Assembly: GCF_016909185.1 (NCBI RefSeq)
Contig: NZ_JAFBFH010000022.1
Location: 1 to 64,000 of the forward strand
DNA: 64,000 bases
Source: Siminovitchia thermophila
GTDB taxonomy: Bacteria > Bacillota > Bacilli > Bacillales > Bacillaceae_C
Direction: 5' to 3'
This document shows positions 34,247-43,669 of the stretch, piece after piece. Made by a program: the position numbers and the translations under genes. Under the pieces are notes generated by a model. The model was given only the letters and a program-made list of their open reading frames with translations. It did not search any database and was not told the origin of the DNA. How positions within the stretch are numbered: position 1 is the stretch's first letter; every line of letters begins with the position of its first letter.

Positions 34247-35737
34247 ATGTTGCTGGAACTAAAAAACATTAGTAAAGCTTTTTCCGGTGTTCAAGTGCTG
34301 CATGATATGAATATTGACATCAAAAAAGGTGAAGTCCATGTTCTTTTGGGAGAGAATGGAGCGGGAAAATCAACCATTATTAAAATCATCACTGGTGCAT
34401 ATCAAAAAGATACGGGAGAACTAAAATGGAAGGGTGAAAATCTTGTCATCAATAAACCAAGCGATGCGATTAATGCTGGAATCGGAACCATTTATCAGGA
34501 ACTGAACCTTATTCCGGAGCTTTCCATAGCGGAAAATATTTTCTTGGGGCATGAAAAAAAGCGAAGTGGCAAGTTTTCATTATTAGACCGTTCGACAATG
34601 AAAAATGAAGCAAAGCAACTGATGGAGCGTTTAGGTCAAGATGTTGACCCGGACGAACTGATCCAGAACCTGGGCGTTGGTCAACAACAATTAGTAGAAA
34701 TTGCGAAAGCCCTTTCTTTAAATTGTGAACTCATTATTATGGATGAACCAACATCAAGTTTAAGTGAACGGGAAGCCGAGCAACTATTAGTAACGATAGA
34801 AAGATTAAAAAAGCAAGGAATGACGATTATATATATTTCTCATCGACTGGAAGAAATCAAAAGAATCAGTGACAGAATAACGATTTTACGAGATGGCAGC
34901 AAAATTAGGACTGTTGATACCGCCGCAACATCAATAGATGAAATGATTGCGCTGATGGTTGGCCGTTCGCTTGACAATAAATTTCCCAAAATCCAGTTTG
35001 AAAAAGGCAAAGAAGTATTTAGTGTAAAAAACGTTAAACTAACGCCGGATGCGCCAGAAATTAACTTCTCCGCATATCAAGGTGAAATTTTGGGGATTTC
35101 TGGATTAGTGGGGGCGGGACGTACTGAATTGGCCAGAGCGTTATTTGGCGCAGACCCCATTTATTCGGGAGAGGTATTTGTTTTTGGAGAAAAGCAACAT
35201 ATTAGAAATCCGATTGATGCCATTAAAGCCGGTTTAGCCTTTATATCTGAAAACAGAAAAGAAGAAGGATTGTTTCTCGACCAATCCCTCACCTTTAATA
35301 AGACAATCACAAAGTTAAATAAAGTAAAAAGCAAAGGACTTATTAATGTAAGGAAACAAAAAGAAGTAGCGGAAAAATATATAAAAGATCTGAGCATTAG
35401 ACCCAATAATATCAACTTGTTTGTAAAGTATTTTAGCGGAGGAAACCAACAAAAAGTCGTCATTGCCAAGTGGCTCTTTACGGATGCCAAAGTGTTTATC
35501 TTTGATGAACCGACAAGAGGAATTGATGTCGGCGCAAAAGTGGAAGTATATAAATTAATGAATTCATTGGTTGAAGAGGGTGCCGGGGTAATTGTTATTT
35601 CCTCTGAGTTGCCAGAGATCCTTGGCATTTCAGATAGAATCATTGTGATGCACGAGGGAAAAATCACAGCAAATTTAAATAGAGATGAAGCAAATCAGGA
35701 AGTAATCATGAAAGCCGCGACAGGAGGTTGTTCATAA
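34247..35737 (+). CDS. Sugar ABC transporter ATP-binding protein (RbsA-like), second system
   Basis: A 496-residue double ATPase. Domain 1 has GENGAGKST, NLGVGQQQLVEIAKAL and LIIMDEPTSSL. Domain 2 has GLVGAGRTE, FSGGNQQKVVIAKWL and FIFDEPTRGIDVGAK. It is clearly a paralogue of the protein at 31198 but not a recent copy. ATG follows GGGGTGA. It is the first gene of a second importer (ATPase, permease, binding protein) that stands behind operator O4. Its substrate is presumably another inositol isomer or a related polyol. Confidence 0.9.
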   Translation: MLLELKNISKAFSGVQVLHDMNIDIKKGEVHVLLGENGAGKSTIIKIITGAYQKDTGELKWKGENLVINKPSDAINAGIGTIYQELNLIPELSIAENIFLGHEKKRSGKFSLLDRSTMKNEAKQLMERLGQDVDPDELIQNLGVGQQQLVEIAKALSLNCELIIMDEPTSSLSEREAEQLLVTIERLKKQGMTIIYISHRLEEIKRISDRITILRDGSKIRTVDTAATSIDEMIALMVGRSLDNKFPKIQFEKGKEVFSVKNVKLTPDAPEINFSAYQGEILGISGLVGAGRTELARALFGADPIYSGEVFVFGEKQHIRNPIDAIKAGLAFISENRKEEGLFLDQSLTFNKTITKLNKVKSKGLINVRKQKEVAEKYIKDLSIRPNNINLFVKYFSGGNQQKVVIAKWLFTDAKVFIFDEPTRGIDVGAKVEVYKLMNSLVEEGAGVIVISSELPEILGISDRIIVMHEGKITANLNRDEANQEVIMKAATGGCS

Positions 35738-36745
35738 ATGAAAGATCAATCAGAAGTGATCCAACAAAGCGAAATGCGTATAAAGGATCAAAACAAGTTT
35801 CGGGATATGAAATATATGGTGAATAAGTTTGGCGCATTATTTGGATTGGTCATTCTATCGGCTGTATTTGCGATCCTTTCACCGAGCTTTATGAAATTGG
35901 ACAATATTATGAATATAGCGAGGCAATTATCTATCAATGCGTTGTTGTCAATTGGCATGTTATTGCCCATCTTAACAGCGGGCATTGACTTGTCGGTAGG
36001 TTCTATTCTCGCATTTTCCATTGTGATCACCGGTGTTGTAACGGTCATGTGGGGCATGCCCCCGATTCTGGGAATATTTGTTTGTCTCTTAGTTGGAGCG
36101 TTAGCCGGTTTACTCAATGGATTGCTGTTAACCAAATTAAAATTGCCGCACCCCTTTATTTCCACTCTGGGCACAATGAATGTGTTTCGGGGGTTGGCAT
36201 TAATTATTACTGGCGCGTCTCCCATTTTTGGATTTTCCTACTTAATCAACTTTGCAGGACAAGCCGATGTTGGATTTATCCCTTTTAGTTTTATTTTAGT
36301 ACTTTTTGTCTGTCTCCTTTTCCATATCTTTTTAACCCGAACCGCAACAGGAAGATATATTTATGCGATAGGAGGTAATAAAGAAGCAGCTCGCTTGTCG
36401 GGTATTCCTGTTGATCGCGTATTGGTGATCGTATATACCATTAGTGGTTTAATGGCAGCACTAGGTGGATTGGTTTTGATTGGAAGAACGAATGCCGCAT
36501 CCCCAATTGCCGGATTAACATATGAATTGGATGCCATTGCCGCAGTCATTATTGGCGGGGCAAGCTTTTTTGGCGGGGTCGGCACCGTATGGGGAACTTT
36601 GATAGGAGCAATGATTATTGCGGTGCTTCGCAACGGGCTTAATCTATTAGGCACTTCAACAGATGTTCAAACCGTCGTAATAGGAGTAGTGATCATACTG
36701 GCCGTTTTTGTGGATGTATTGCGCAGACGTTCCAAAAATAAGTAA
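35738..36745 (+). CDS. Sugar ABC transporter permease (RbsC-like), second system
   Basis: A 335-residue BPD_transp_2 permease with about nine membrane segments. Motifs are MLLPILTAGIDLSVGSILAF, LPHPFISTLGTMNVFRGLAL, YAIGGNKEAARLSGI, VLIGRTNAASP and DAIAAVIIGGASFFGG. The ATG directly follows the ATPase stop and GGAGG lies inside the ATPase gene end, so the two are coupled. It forms the membrane channel of the second importer. Confidence 0.9.
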   Translation: MKDQSEVIQQSEMRIKDQNKFRDMKYMVNKFGALFGLVILSAVFAILSPSFMKLDNIMNIARQLSINALLSIGMLLPILTAGIDLSVGSILAFSIVITGVVTVMWGMPPILGIFVCLLVGALAGLLNGLLLTKLKLPHPFISTLGTMNVFRGLALIITGASPIFGFSYLINFAGQADVGFIPFSFILVLFVCLLFHIFLTRTATGRYIYAIGGNKEAARLSGIPVDRVLVIVYTISGLMAALGGLVLIGRTNAASPIAGLTYELDAIAAVIIGGASFFGGVGTVWGTLIGAMIIAVLRNGLNLLGTSTDVQTVVIGVVIILAVFVDVLRRRSKNK

Positions 36746-36769
36746 ATGATTTAGCAGGGGAGGATTGAA

Positions 36770-37753
36770 ATGAAAAAAAGACTCATCATCATTATGGTTG
36801 TATCTGCTTTATTCATGATAAGTGCTTGTTCCTCGAACAATAAAGCAGGCTCAAAAGGCGATTCCGACAAGAGTCGAGACAGTGGACAGGTGAAAATTGG
36901 CGTTGTTCTAATGGCGTTAAATTCCGAATATTGGAAACTCCATATGGCCGGAGCTAAAGAGGCGGCTAAAGAATTGGGTGTGGAAATTGAAATACTGGGA
37001 CCGGCTGAAGAAACGTTATATGAAGAACAAGTAAAAATGGTAGAGGATTTAATTTCCGCTAATGTAAATGGGCTGGTCATTGCGCCAAGTTTACCCGAAG
37101 CGATTTTGCCGGCGCTAGAAAAAGCAAATAGCGAAAACATACCTGTTGTTTTAGCTGACGCGAATGTAGACGCGTTTGATAACCGTGTTACTTTTATTGG
37201 AACAGAGAACTATGAGGCTGCCTTCAAAGGTGGAGAATTTATACGTGATCAGTTGGATAAGGGTGATAAAGTCTTGATTGTTCGCGGACAAATGGGGGCG
37301 AAAGTTCATGATGAAAGGACCCAAGGCTTCCAGGATGCTTTAAAGGACAAAAATATTACTTTTATTGTACAAGATGCCCAAAGTGATCGTGTGAAAGCAG
37401 TCAATATTGTTGAAAATGCTTTAACGGTTGACTCGAATATAAAAGCGATATTTGCTACTTCCGACGAAATGGCTCTAGGTTCTTTTAAAGGATTGGAAAA
37501 TAAAGATAGTCAAGACATTCCTTTAATCGGCTTTGACGGCACCCCGGACGGGCTGCAAGCTGTTGCGGATGGAAAATTGATCGCAAATATCGCACAGGAC
37601 CCTTACCAAATGGGTTACCTGGGAGTAGAATCCGCCTACAAAGCGATAAAGGGAGAAAAAGTAGAGAAAAGGATTGATTCTGGTACTGAAGTGTACACAA
37701 AAGATAATGTTGAAAAAAGAATCGCGGAAGTTGATCAGTATTTAAATAAATAG
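36770..37753 (+). CDS. Sugar-binding lipoprotein (RbsB-like), second system
   Basis: A 327-residue periplasmic-binding lipoprotein with lipobox ISAC (Cys20). KIGVVLMALNSEYWKLHMAG, GLVIAPSLPEAILPALEKA, VTFIGTENYEAAFKGGEFI, KAIFATSDEMALGSFKGLE and IPLIGFDGTPDGLQAVADGK mark a type 1 sugar-binding fold. ATG follows GGGGAGG. It lies 24 bases after the permease and is probably the main receptor for the second importer. A second related receptor lies at 38820. Confidence 0.9.
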   Translation: MKKRLIIIMVVSALFMISACSSNNKAGSKGDSDKSRDSGQVKIGVVLMALNSEYWKLHMAGAKEAAKELGVEIEILGPAEETLYEEQVKMVEDLISANVNGLVIAPSLPEAILPALEKANSENIPVVLADANVDAFDNRVTFIGTENYEAAFKGGEFIRDQLDKGDKVLIVRGQMGAKVHDERTQGFQDALKDKNITFIVQDAQSDRVKAVNIVENALTVDSNIKAIFATSDEMALGSFKGLENKDSQDIPLIGFDGTPDGLQAVADGKLIANIAQDPYQMGYLGVESAYKAIKGEKVEKRIDSGTEVYTKDNVEKRIAEVDQYLNK

Positions 37754-37788
37754 TTACTTCTGATTTTTTTCAGTAAGGAGTTGAATAT

Positions 37789-38814
37789 ATGTTAGCGGCA
37801 GTATTTGAAGACATAGGAAAATTGACATTACAAGAAATAGAGGAGCCTGAAATCACAAGAGATGATGAAGTAAAAATAAAAGTTGAAGTGGCAAGTATTT
37901 GCGGGTCAGATATTCATATATTGGCAAATCCTCCCTATCATCCCGCAACGAAAGGCATTATTCAAGGTCATGAATATGTCGGGGAAGTAATCAAGATTGG
38001 AAAAAATGTCAGGAATGTTTCTGTAGGAGACCGGGTTGTTGTTGATCCAACGACTGTATGTGGCCATTGTTATTATTGTCAAACGGGCATTCAAAATGTA
38101 TGTGAAAACTTCTCAACCATTGGGATTTTTCAAAATGGAGGTTGGGCTGAATATAGTGTGGTTCCTTCCAAAAATGTATGTAACATTTCAAAGGATGTGC
38201 CAGTCGAATCAGCCGTTTTAGCTGAACCCCTCTCATGTGTCATAAATGGCTGTGAAAAAATTCGGATCAACCCTGGCGATCGTGTAGTCATACTAGGCGC
38301 CGGCCCAATGGGACAGCTATTTACACAAGTACTAAAGGCGTCTGGAGCCGGACAGATTATCGTAAGTGATCTATCTGATTACCGTCTGGAACAGGCGAAG
38401 CGATCAGGCGCAACCCATATGTTAAATCCAGCAAATAACGATATAGGGGAGGTAGTAAAAGAGATAACGGGCGTAGGGGCCGACATCGTTATTGATTGTG
38501 TTGGCGTTCTATTTGACCAAGCGTTACATGTAGTTCGAAAAGGCGGTAAAGTTTTATTAGTAGGGATGAATGAAAGTGCCAATCGTCCCATCAAACAATG
38601 TGAAATAACAAAAAAGGAAATAACCGTTTACGGTACGATTATTCAAAACAATCATTTTCCTAAAGTGATCAAAATATTAGAATCAAATATTTTAAATATT
38701 GAAAGCCTTATCACTCATCGGACATCATTGCGAAATATCCATCAAGCAATCGACGCGATGCGAAAAGGAGAGGCAATCAAAATCATGGTATACCCACATC
38801 ATATGGAGGAGTAA
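37789..38814 (+). CDS. Zinc-dependent alcohol/polyol dehydrogenase (MDR family)
   Basis: A 341-residue medium-chain dehydrogenase. Catalytic zinc ligands are visible in ASICGSD (C38) and QGHEYVGE (H61, E62), and structural zinc cysteines at 91, 94, 97 and 105 (CGHCYYCQTGIQNVC). The NAD-binding motif is GAGPMG, with IVSDLSDYRLEQAK after it. The family includes sorbitol and threonine dehydrogenases. A zinc dehydrogenase also takes part in the alternative inositol route of Thermotoga, so a role on keto-inositols is possible but unproven. It lies between two receptor genes in the second importer block. ATG follows AAGGAG. Confidence 0.86.
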   Translation: MLAAVFEDIGKLTLQEIEEPEITRDDEVKIKVEVASICGSDIHILANPPYHPATKGIIQGHEYVGEVIKIGKNVRNVSVGDRVVVDPTTVCGHCYYCQTGIQNVCENFSTIGIFQNGGWAEYSVVPSKNVCNISKDVPVESAVLAEPLSCVINGCEKIRINPGDRVVILGAGPMGQLFTQVLKASGAGQIIVSDLSDYRLEQAKRSGATHMLNPANNDIGEVVKEITGVGADIVIDCVGVLFDQALHVVRKGGKVLLVGMNESANRPIKQCEITKKEITVYGTIIQNNHFPKVIKILESNILNIESLITHRTSLRNIHQAIDAMRKGEAIKIMVYPHHMEE

Positions 38815-38819
38815 AAAAT

Positions 38820-39803
38820 ATGATCAAAAAGTCTTTCCTATCATTTGGTATGTTAATCGCTATATTATCAATAGTTGGTTGCGGCAATCAGGCAAGTGAG
38901 GACCATGCCGAATCCGCCAATACAAAAAAGAATGGCGGCGGGAAACCACAAGTCGCTGTTGTGTTAAAAGGATCTGATCAAGAGTATTTTAAATTGGCGG
39001 AAGCCGGAGCAAAACAGGCGTTTAAAGATTTTGATGTTGAAGGAAAGTTTCTTGCAGCAACAAAGGAAACACAAGAGCAAGAGTTAATCAATTTACTAGA
39101 AGATTTATTGACCAATAGTCCGGACGCGCTGGTTGTCATGCCAAGTACTAGCGCGGTTATTCCAACCCTAAGCAAATATCACGAAAAAGATATTCCGGTT
39201 CTATTAATTGATACGGACTTGGAGTGGGAAAATCAATTAACCTATATTGGTACTGATAATTTTACGGCTGGCCAGAAAGCGGCCGAGCATTTAAGCTCCA
39301 TGTTGTCTGAGGGGGATGAAGTGGCTATTATCGAGGGCGTTTCTGGTGCGGCGCAAAATGAAGCCAGGATTGCTGGTGCAAAGGATTATTTTAAGAAGCA
39401 TAAAATAAAGGTTGCTTCTGTTCAAGCAGCCGATTTTGACAGAACAAAGGCCGTGAACACGATGGAAAATATGATTACAGCTCATCCGAAAGTGAAAGGA
39501 GTATTCGCTGCAAATGATGAAATGGCCTTGGGAGCATCCCAGGCGATTCAAACAAACAAACTCGATATACCTATTATTGGGATTGATGGCACAACAGACG
39601 GTTTAGCATCTATTGCGCAAGGCGATGTCACAGCAACAATCGAACAGCAACCTTTTAACATGACGTATCTCGCTGTTGAAAACGCATTAAAAGCAATAAA
39701 AGGTGATCCGGTAGAGAAGAACATCAATAGTGGGATTGAACTCATTACCATTGAAAATGCGCAAGATAAATTGGAGAAAGTGAAGCAATTGCTCGGAAAA
39801 TAA
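38820..39803 (+). CDS. Sugar-binding lipoprotein (RbsB-like), orphan receptor
   Basis: A 327-residue binding lipoprotein with lipobox IVGC (Cys21). VAVVLKGSDQEYFKLAEAGA, ALVVMPSTSAVIPTLSKY, LTYIGTDNFTAGQKAAEHL, VKGVFAANDEMALGASQAI and IPIIGIDGTTDGLASIAQGD align with the receptor at 36770. It has no permease of its own and may feed the second importer with a different ligand. ATG follows GGAG, five bases after the dehydrogenase stop. A weak hairpin (CTGGCA/TGCCAG, 39815-39845, then TTTT) may end this transcript. Confidence 0.88.
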   Translation: MIKKSFLSFGMLIAILSIVGCGNQASEDHAESANTKKNGGGKPQVAVVLKGSDQEYFKLAEAGAKQAFKDFDVEGKFLAATKETQEQELINLLEDLLTNSPDALVVMPSTSAVIPTLSKYHEKDIPVLLIDTDLEWENQLTYIGTDNFTAGQKAAEHLSSMLSEGDEVAIIEGVSGAAQNEARIAGAKDYFKKHKIKVASVQAADFDRTKAVNTMENMITAHPKVKGVFAANDEMALGASQAIQTNKLDIPIIGIDGTTDGLASIAQGDVTATIEQQPFNMTYLAVENALKAIKGDPVEKNINSGIELITIENAQDKLEKVKQLLGK

Positions 39804-40104
39804 AATCATATGATCTGGCATCATTACATGCATCGGTAGTGCCAGTTTTCGATGCTCCCGAAAATCACTTAATCGCGGAGTAACTATCCATCGAACAACC
39901 GCCGGTCAATCCAATCTAACATCATCCAAGCCAGCCAGATAAAAATCATTAAAAGTGAACTTGATGATAAGAAAATAGATAGCGGAATTCCAATAGACAA
40001 TGATAAAGACATCCAAAAACCGCGGCCCAAAGGGACTACCGTGTAAAAGCTTCCAGAAACGTTTTTACGAAAAAAATTTTACTAAAGAAAGATGGTCGAG
40101 AACA

Positions 40105-41130
40105 ATGCCTCATACAATCACGATTGGCATTATCGGTGCAGGGCGAATTGGCAGACTGCACGCTGAAAATATCGTTCATTTTCCCAATGTCAGACTGAAA
40201 GCTATTTCCGATTTATTTACAGAACATGTAAAAGACTGGGCAAAAGGAATCGGGATTGAGCAAATAGTAACTCATTATGATGACATTCTTATGGATAAAG
40301 AAATTGACGCTATTTTTATTTGCTCCCCAACAGATACTCATGTGCCGATTATTAAACAAGCTGCCGAACTGGGCAAACATATTTTTTGCGAAAAACCAAT
40401 CAGTTTTTCAGTAGAAGAAACCAAAGACGTTTTAGAGTCTGTCAAAAAGGCAAATGTTACATTTCAAGTCGGCTTCAACCGCAGATTTGACCGGAATTTT
40501 TTGAAAATACATGAATCAGTGAAAAACGGTGTCATTGGCACACCACATATCATAAAGATTACATCGCGGGATCCCGAACCGCCATCGGTTGACTATATAA
40601 AACAATCAGGAGGCTTGTTTTTCGATATGTCCATACATGATTTTGATATGGCGCGGTATCTTGCCAATAGTGAAGTGGTTGAGGTTTTTGCGACCGGAGC
40701 CAATTTGATAGCACCATATATTGAGGATGCTGGAGACATAGATACCGCTATTACTACATTAACATTTGCCAATGGTGCTCTTGGAGTGATAGATAATAGT
40801 AGAAAGTCCGTTTATGGTTATGATCAAAGGGTGGAAGTGTTTGGCGAAAAAGGCAACTTAACTTGTGAAAATGATCGGCCAACAACGGTAGAACTAAGTA
40901 CTTATGGAGGTTGTTACAAAGATACTTTACAGCATTTCTTTTTGGAACGTTATAAAGATGCCTATATAGCTGAGACTCGGGCATTTATAGAGGCGATTCA
41001 AAATGATCGTCCGCCAGCTTGTGACGGAAACGATGGTTTACAAGCAGAGCGAATCGCCCAGGCCGCAAAACAATCATATATCGAAAAGCGCCCTATTAAA
41101 ATGGATTCGTATATTGGTCAGTTAAGCTAA
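40105..41130 (+). CDS. iolG: Inositol 2-dehydrogenase (IolG paralogue 3)
   Basis: A 341-residue NAD-dependent dehydrogenase. It has the canonical IolG features GIIGAGRIGRLHAENI, FCEKPIS (K97), QVGFNRRFDRNF and GGLFFDMSIHDFDMARY (D174, H178), then SVYGYDQRVEVFGEKG. This is the closest of the paralogues to the classical Bacillus inositol 2-dehydrogenase. ATG 40105 gives the family N-terminus (MPHTITIG); the longer frame from 40000 adds 35 residues with no family match. Its ribosome binding site is weak. The gap 39850-40104 shows nothing else recognisable. Confidence 0.9.
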   Translation: MPHTITIGIIGAGRIGRLHAENIVHFPNVRLKAISDLFTEHVKDWAKGIGIEQIVTHYDDILMDKEIDAIFICSPTDTHVPIIKQAAELGKHIFCEKPISFSVEETKDVLESVKKANVTFQVGFNRRFDRNFLKIHESVKNGVIGTPHIIKITSRDPEPPSVDYIKQSGGLFFDMSIHDFDMARYLANSEVVEVFATGANLIAPYIEDAGDIDTAITTLTFANGALGVIDNSRKSVYGYDQRVEVFGEKGNLTCENDRPTTVELSTYGGCYKDTLQHFFLERYKDAYIAETRAFIEAIQNDRPPACDGNDGLQAERIAQAAKQSYIEKRPIKMDSYIGQLS

Positions 41131-41153
41131 CCTAGTGGGATGTTGCCTCCATT

Positions 41154-41430
41154 GGAAACAAGCGCTTCATTCATGATCCACATCAAAAAGTAGCGATGGT
41201 ACCGAAGGAACAGTACTATCGCGATCTTTTAAACGATCTGGTTCAAGGTTCTGGATGCGTGTGCTCCATACGCAAAAACGAGCAACTCTACTGAATGTAA
41301 AAAGAGAAGATCATGAGACTGTGCAAGCTAGAACACGGATGAAAAGAAAACTTTCACCATCATTCACTAGATGATGCGAATGTACGCTTTTGCTTTCTTT
41401 TTTTTAAAAAAGTAAAGCGCTTAACTTTTT
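41154..41430 (+). promoter_or_regulatory. LacI-type operators O5a and O5b before the transketolase genes
   Basis: A strong box, AAAAGTAAAGCGCTTAACTT, lies at 41408-41427 and a weaker one, AAACAAGCGCTTCATTC, at 41156-41172. Both are in the 485-base gap before the transketolase genes. Two boxes 250 bases apart could allow looping by a tetrameric LacI-type repressor. No ORF is recognised in this gap. Confidence 0.65.
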
Positions 41431-41615
41431 GAGGCATGAACAACTTTATTATATCTGTTCCAATGTGGTTTGAATAAACTGCTTAAGTGCGCTATTCAGA
41501 ATACAAGTCGAGCATGTTCTTTTTTCCATTCGACCTCATTCACGACAATAGTCAATTGGAGATGTATTTTTAAAGAGACACCCAGCAAGTTCAAAATGAA
41601 ATTGGAGGTATTTAC

Positions 41616-42452
41616 ATGACATTATCAACTAGAGAATTAATCTATAAGGCGAAGAAGGCAAGACGTCACGTTATTGAAACAGTCCATTACGCCGGAGCGG
41701 GACACATAGGTGGTCCCATGTCAGCGATTGATCTATTAACTTATTTGTATTTTAACGAAATGAATATCGATCCAACAGATCCACGGGCTGAGAACCGCGA
41801 TAGATTTGTTCTATCGAAAGGACATTCAGCGATTGCTCTTTATGCTGTTATGGCTTTGAGGGGATATATGCCGGTGGAAGAATTGAAGACTTTTGATTCC
41901 TTGAACTCCAGATTACAGGCACATCCCGATATGAACACACTTCCCGGTTTAGACATGTCTACGGGATCACTCGGTCAAGGAATATCGGCCGCAGTGGGCA
42001 TCGCATTGGGAGCCAAATTGCAACATAAAGATTTCCGAACTTACTGCATGATTGGCGATGGCGAGTCACAAGAGGGGCAGGTATGGGAAGCGGCGGATAT
42101 TGCCTCTAAGTATCGGTTGGATAATGTAGTCGTTATGTTAGACAATAATAGACTTCAACAATTTGGCTGGAATGGCGAAAATGGCTCCAGGGAAATTCCT
42201 GTTACGAATCCTCAAAAACGCTGGGAGGCTTTTGGATGGCATGTGATCACTATCGACGGACACGATTTTGCCGAGATGTCAGCAGCCTTTCACGAAGCAA
42301 AGAAAGTGAAAGGAAAACCTGTGATGATCGTGGCCAATACAGTAAAAGGAAAAGGTGTCAGTTTTATAGAAAATGCCTATCTTTGGCATTCAAGAGTTCC
42401 ATCAGATGAAGAACTAAATAACGCGTTAGCGGAATTAAACATAGGGGGATAA
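41616..42452 (+). CDS. Transketolase, N-terminal subunit
   Basis: A 278-residue thiamine-diphosphate-binding half of a two-subunit transketolase. Motifs are VHYAGAGHIGGPMSAIDLL, DRFVLSKGHSAIALYAV, STGSLGQGISAAVGIALG and the ThDP/Mg motif IGDGESQEGQVWEAA, then NNRLQQFGWNG. ATG follows GGAGG. With the next gene it transfers a two-carbon ketol unit between sugars. Its presence behind a LacI-type operator in the inositol island suggests a dedicated catabolic role rather than the housekeeping pentose cycle, whose transketolase is normally a single protein in Bacillaceae. Confidence 0.92.
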   Translation: MTLSTRELIYKAKKARRHVIETVHYAGAGHIGGPMSAIDLLTYLYFNEMNIDPTDPRAENRDRFVLSKGHSAIALYAVMALRGYMPVEELKTFDSLNSRLQAHPDMNTLPGLDMSTGSLGQGISAAVGIALGAKLQHKDFRTYCMIGDGESQEGQVWEAADIASKYRLDNVVVMLDNNRLQQFGWNGENGSREIPVTNPQKRWEAFGWHVITIDGHDFAEMSAAFHEAKKVKGKPVMIVANTVKGKGVSFIENAYLWHSRVPSDEELNNALAELNIGG

Positions 42453-42455
42453 ACG

Positions 42456-43424
42456 ATGGATCATTTACTAATGGACAAGCAAGAGACAATGAGAGAAATT
42501 TTTGGAGAAACATTGCTGCAGTTGTCAATGGAAGATGAAAGAGTTTATGTTGTGGATGGAGATTTGGCAAATTCAACGAAAATAGATGTGGTAGCCGAAA
42601 AAAATCCTCAAAAGTTTTTGCAAATGGGTATCGCCGAACAAAATATGCTTAGTGTTTGTTCCGGATTGGCTACAACTGGTTTACAACCTTGGGCTGTCAC
42701 ATTTGCCGCATTTCTGTCCAAACGGGCCATTGATCAAATTCAAGTACAAATTGCCCAACCGAATGTAAACGTAAAGATGATTGGGGGATACAGTGGCTTG
42801 CTTACCGGTTTAACCGGAAAAACACATCAATCATTGGAAGATATCGCCATTTTCCGTTCATTGGCGAATGTGATCGTTCTTGCTCCGGCTGATAGTGTGG
42901 AAGTGAAAAAGATGATGCGGTTCGCCCATCAATATGATGGACCGGTTTATATTCGTTTGGCGCGAGATCCTTATCCAGTTATATTCTCCGAGGATGATGA
43001 ATTCCAATTAGGTAAAGCAGTTTCTTTGAAAGAAGGAAATGATTTAACCATCATTTCAACGGGTACTCAAACGAGCCGTTCGATAGAAGCTGCGAGACTA
43101 TTACAAGAAGGAGGTTTTTCCATTGCTGTCCTCCATATGCCGTCTATCAAGCCGTTGGATAAAGAAGCGATTGTAACGGCCGTTGAGACAACAGGTTTCA
43201 TCGTTACCGCTGAGGAGCACAGTATTTATGGCGGGCTGGGCAGCGCTGTTGCCGAAGTTCTAGTTGAGGAAAAGCCCGCTCCTATGCTGCGGATTGGTGT
43301 GAAGGATCGAAATGCCGAGTCTGCCCCCAATGAGCAGCTTTTAGATAAATATGAGTTATCGGCAAGCTACATGGCAAACGCAATAAGAAACTTTTTAAAA
43401 AGAAATAGTCGGCAAGTAAAGTAA
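42456..43424 (+). CDS. Transketolase, C-terminal subunit
   Basis: A 322-residue partner with the pyrimidine-binding domain. It has VYVVDGDLANSTKID, FLQMGIAEQNMLSVCSGLA with the cofactor-activating Glu, TGKTHQSLEDIAIFRSL, GPVYIRLARDPYPV and a C-terminal domain with VTAEEHSIYGGLGSAVAEVL. ATG follows GGGGG three bases after the first subunit, so the two are cotranslated. No clear terminator follows, and 43425-43669 shows no gene. Confidence 0.92.
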   Translation: MDHLLMDKQETMREIFGETLLQLSMEDERVYVVDGDLANSTKIDVVAEKNPQKFLQMGIAEQNMLSVCSGLATTGLQPWAVTFAAFLSKRAIDQIQVQIAQPNVNVKMIGGYSGLLTGLTGKTHQSLEDIAIFRSLANVIVLAPADSVEVKKMMRFAHQYDGPVYIRLARDPYPVIFSEDDEFQLGKAVSLKEGNDLTIISTGTQTSRSIEAARLLQEGGFSIAVLHMPSIKPLDKEAIVTAVETTGFIVTAEEHSIYGGLGSAVAEVLVEEKPAPMLRIGVKDRNAESAPNEQLLDKYELSASYMANAIRNFLKRNSRQVK

Positions 43425-43669
43425 AATTGATCAAACATTTGTTGGCAACACTCCATAGATTGTCTGGTTGTATAGTCAAAAGATGCTAAAACGATCTGAT
43501 CTAAAAAATGCAGGAACAAGCCGGAATTTCCGAAGTAAAAAGCAGGTGGGGAAACCTCACTGGAAACAGTGGAGATTTGTTCAAAACTTTTCAAAAGCGT
43601 TATAGAGCTAAAGCGGAAATAGAAACATAGGAATTCGTTCTGTGCCATAACCCAGGTGCTGGAGGTTTT

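Noticed and set aside
34200-34260. A second LacI box directly before the RbsA-like ATPase gene
   Set aside because: No AAGCGCTT core is present there. The only box for this block is at 33919, about 310 bases upstream.
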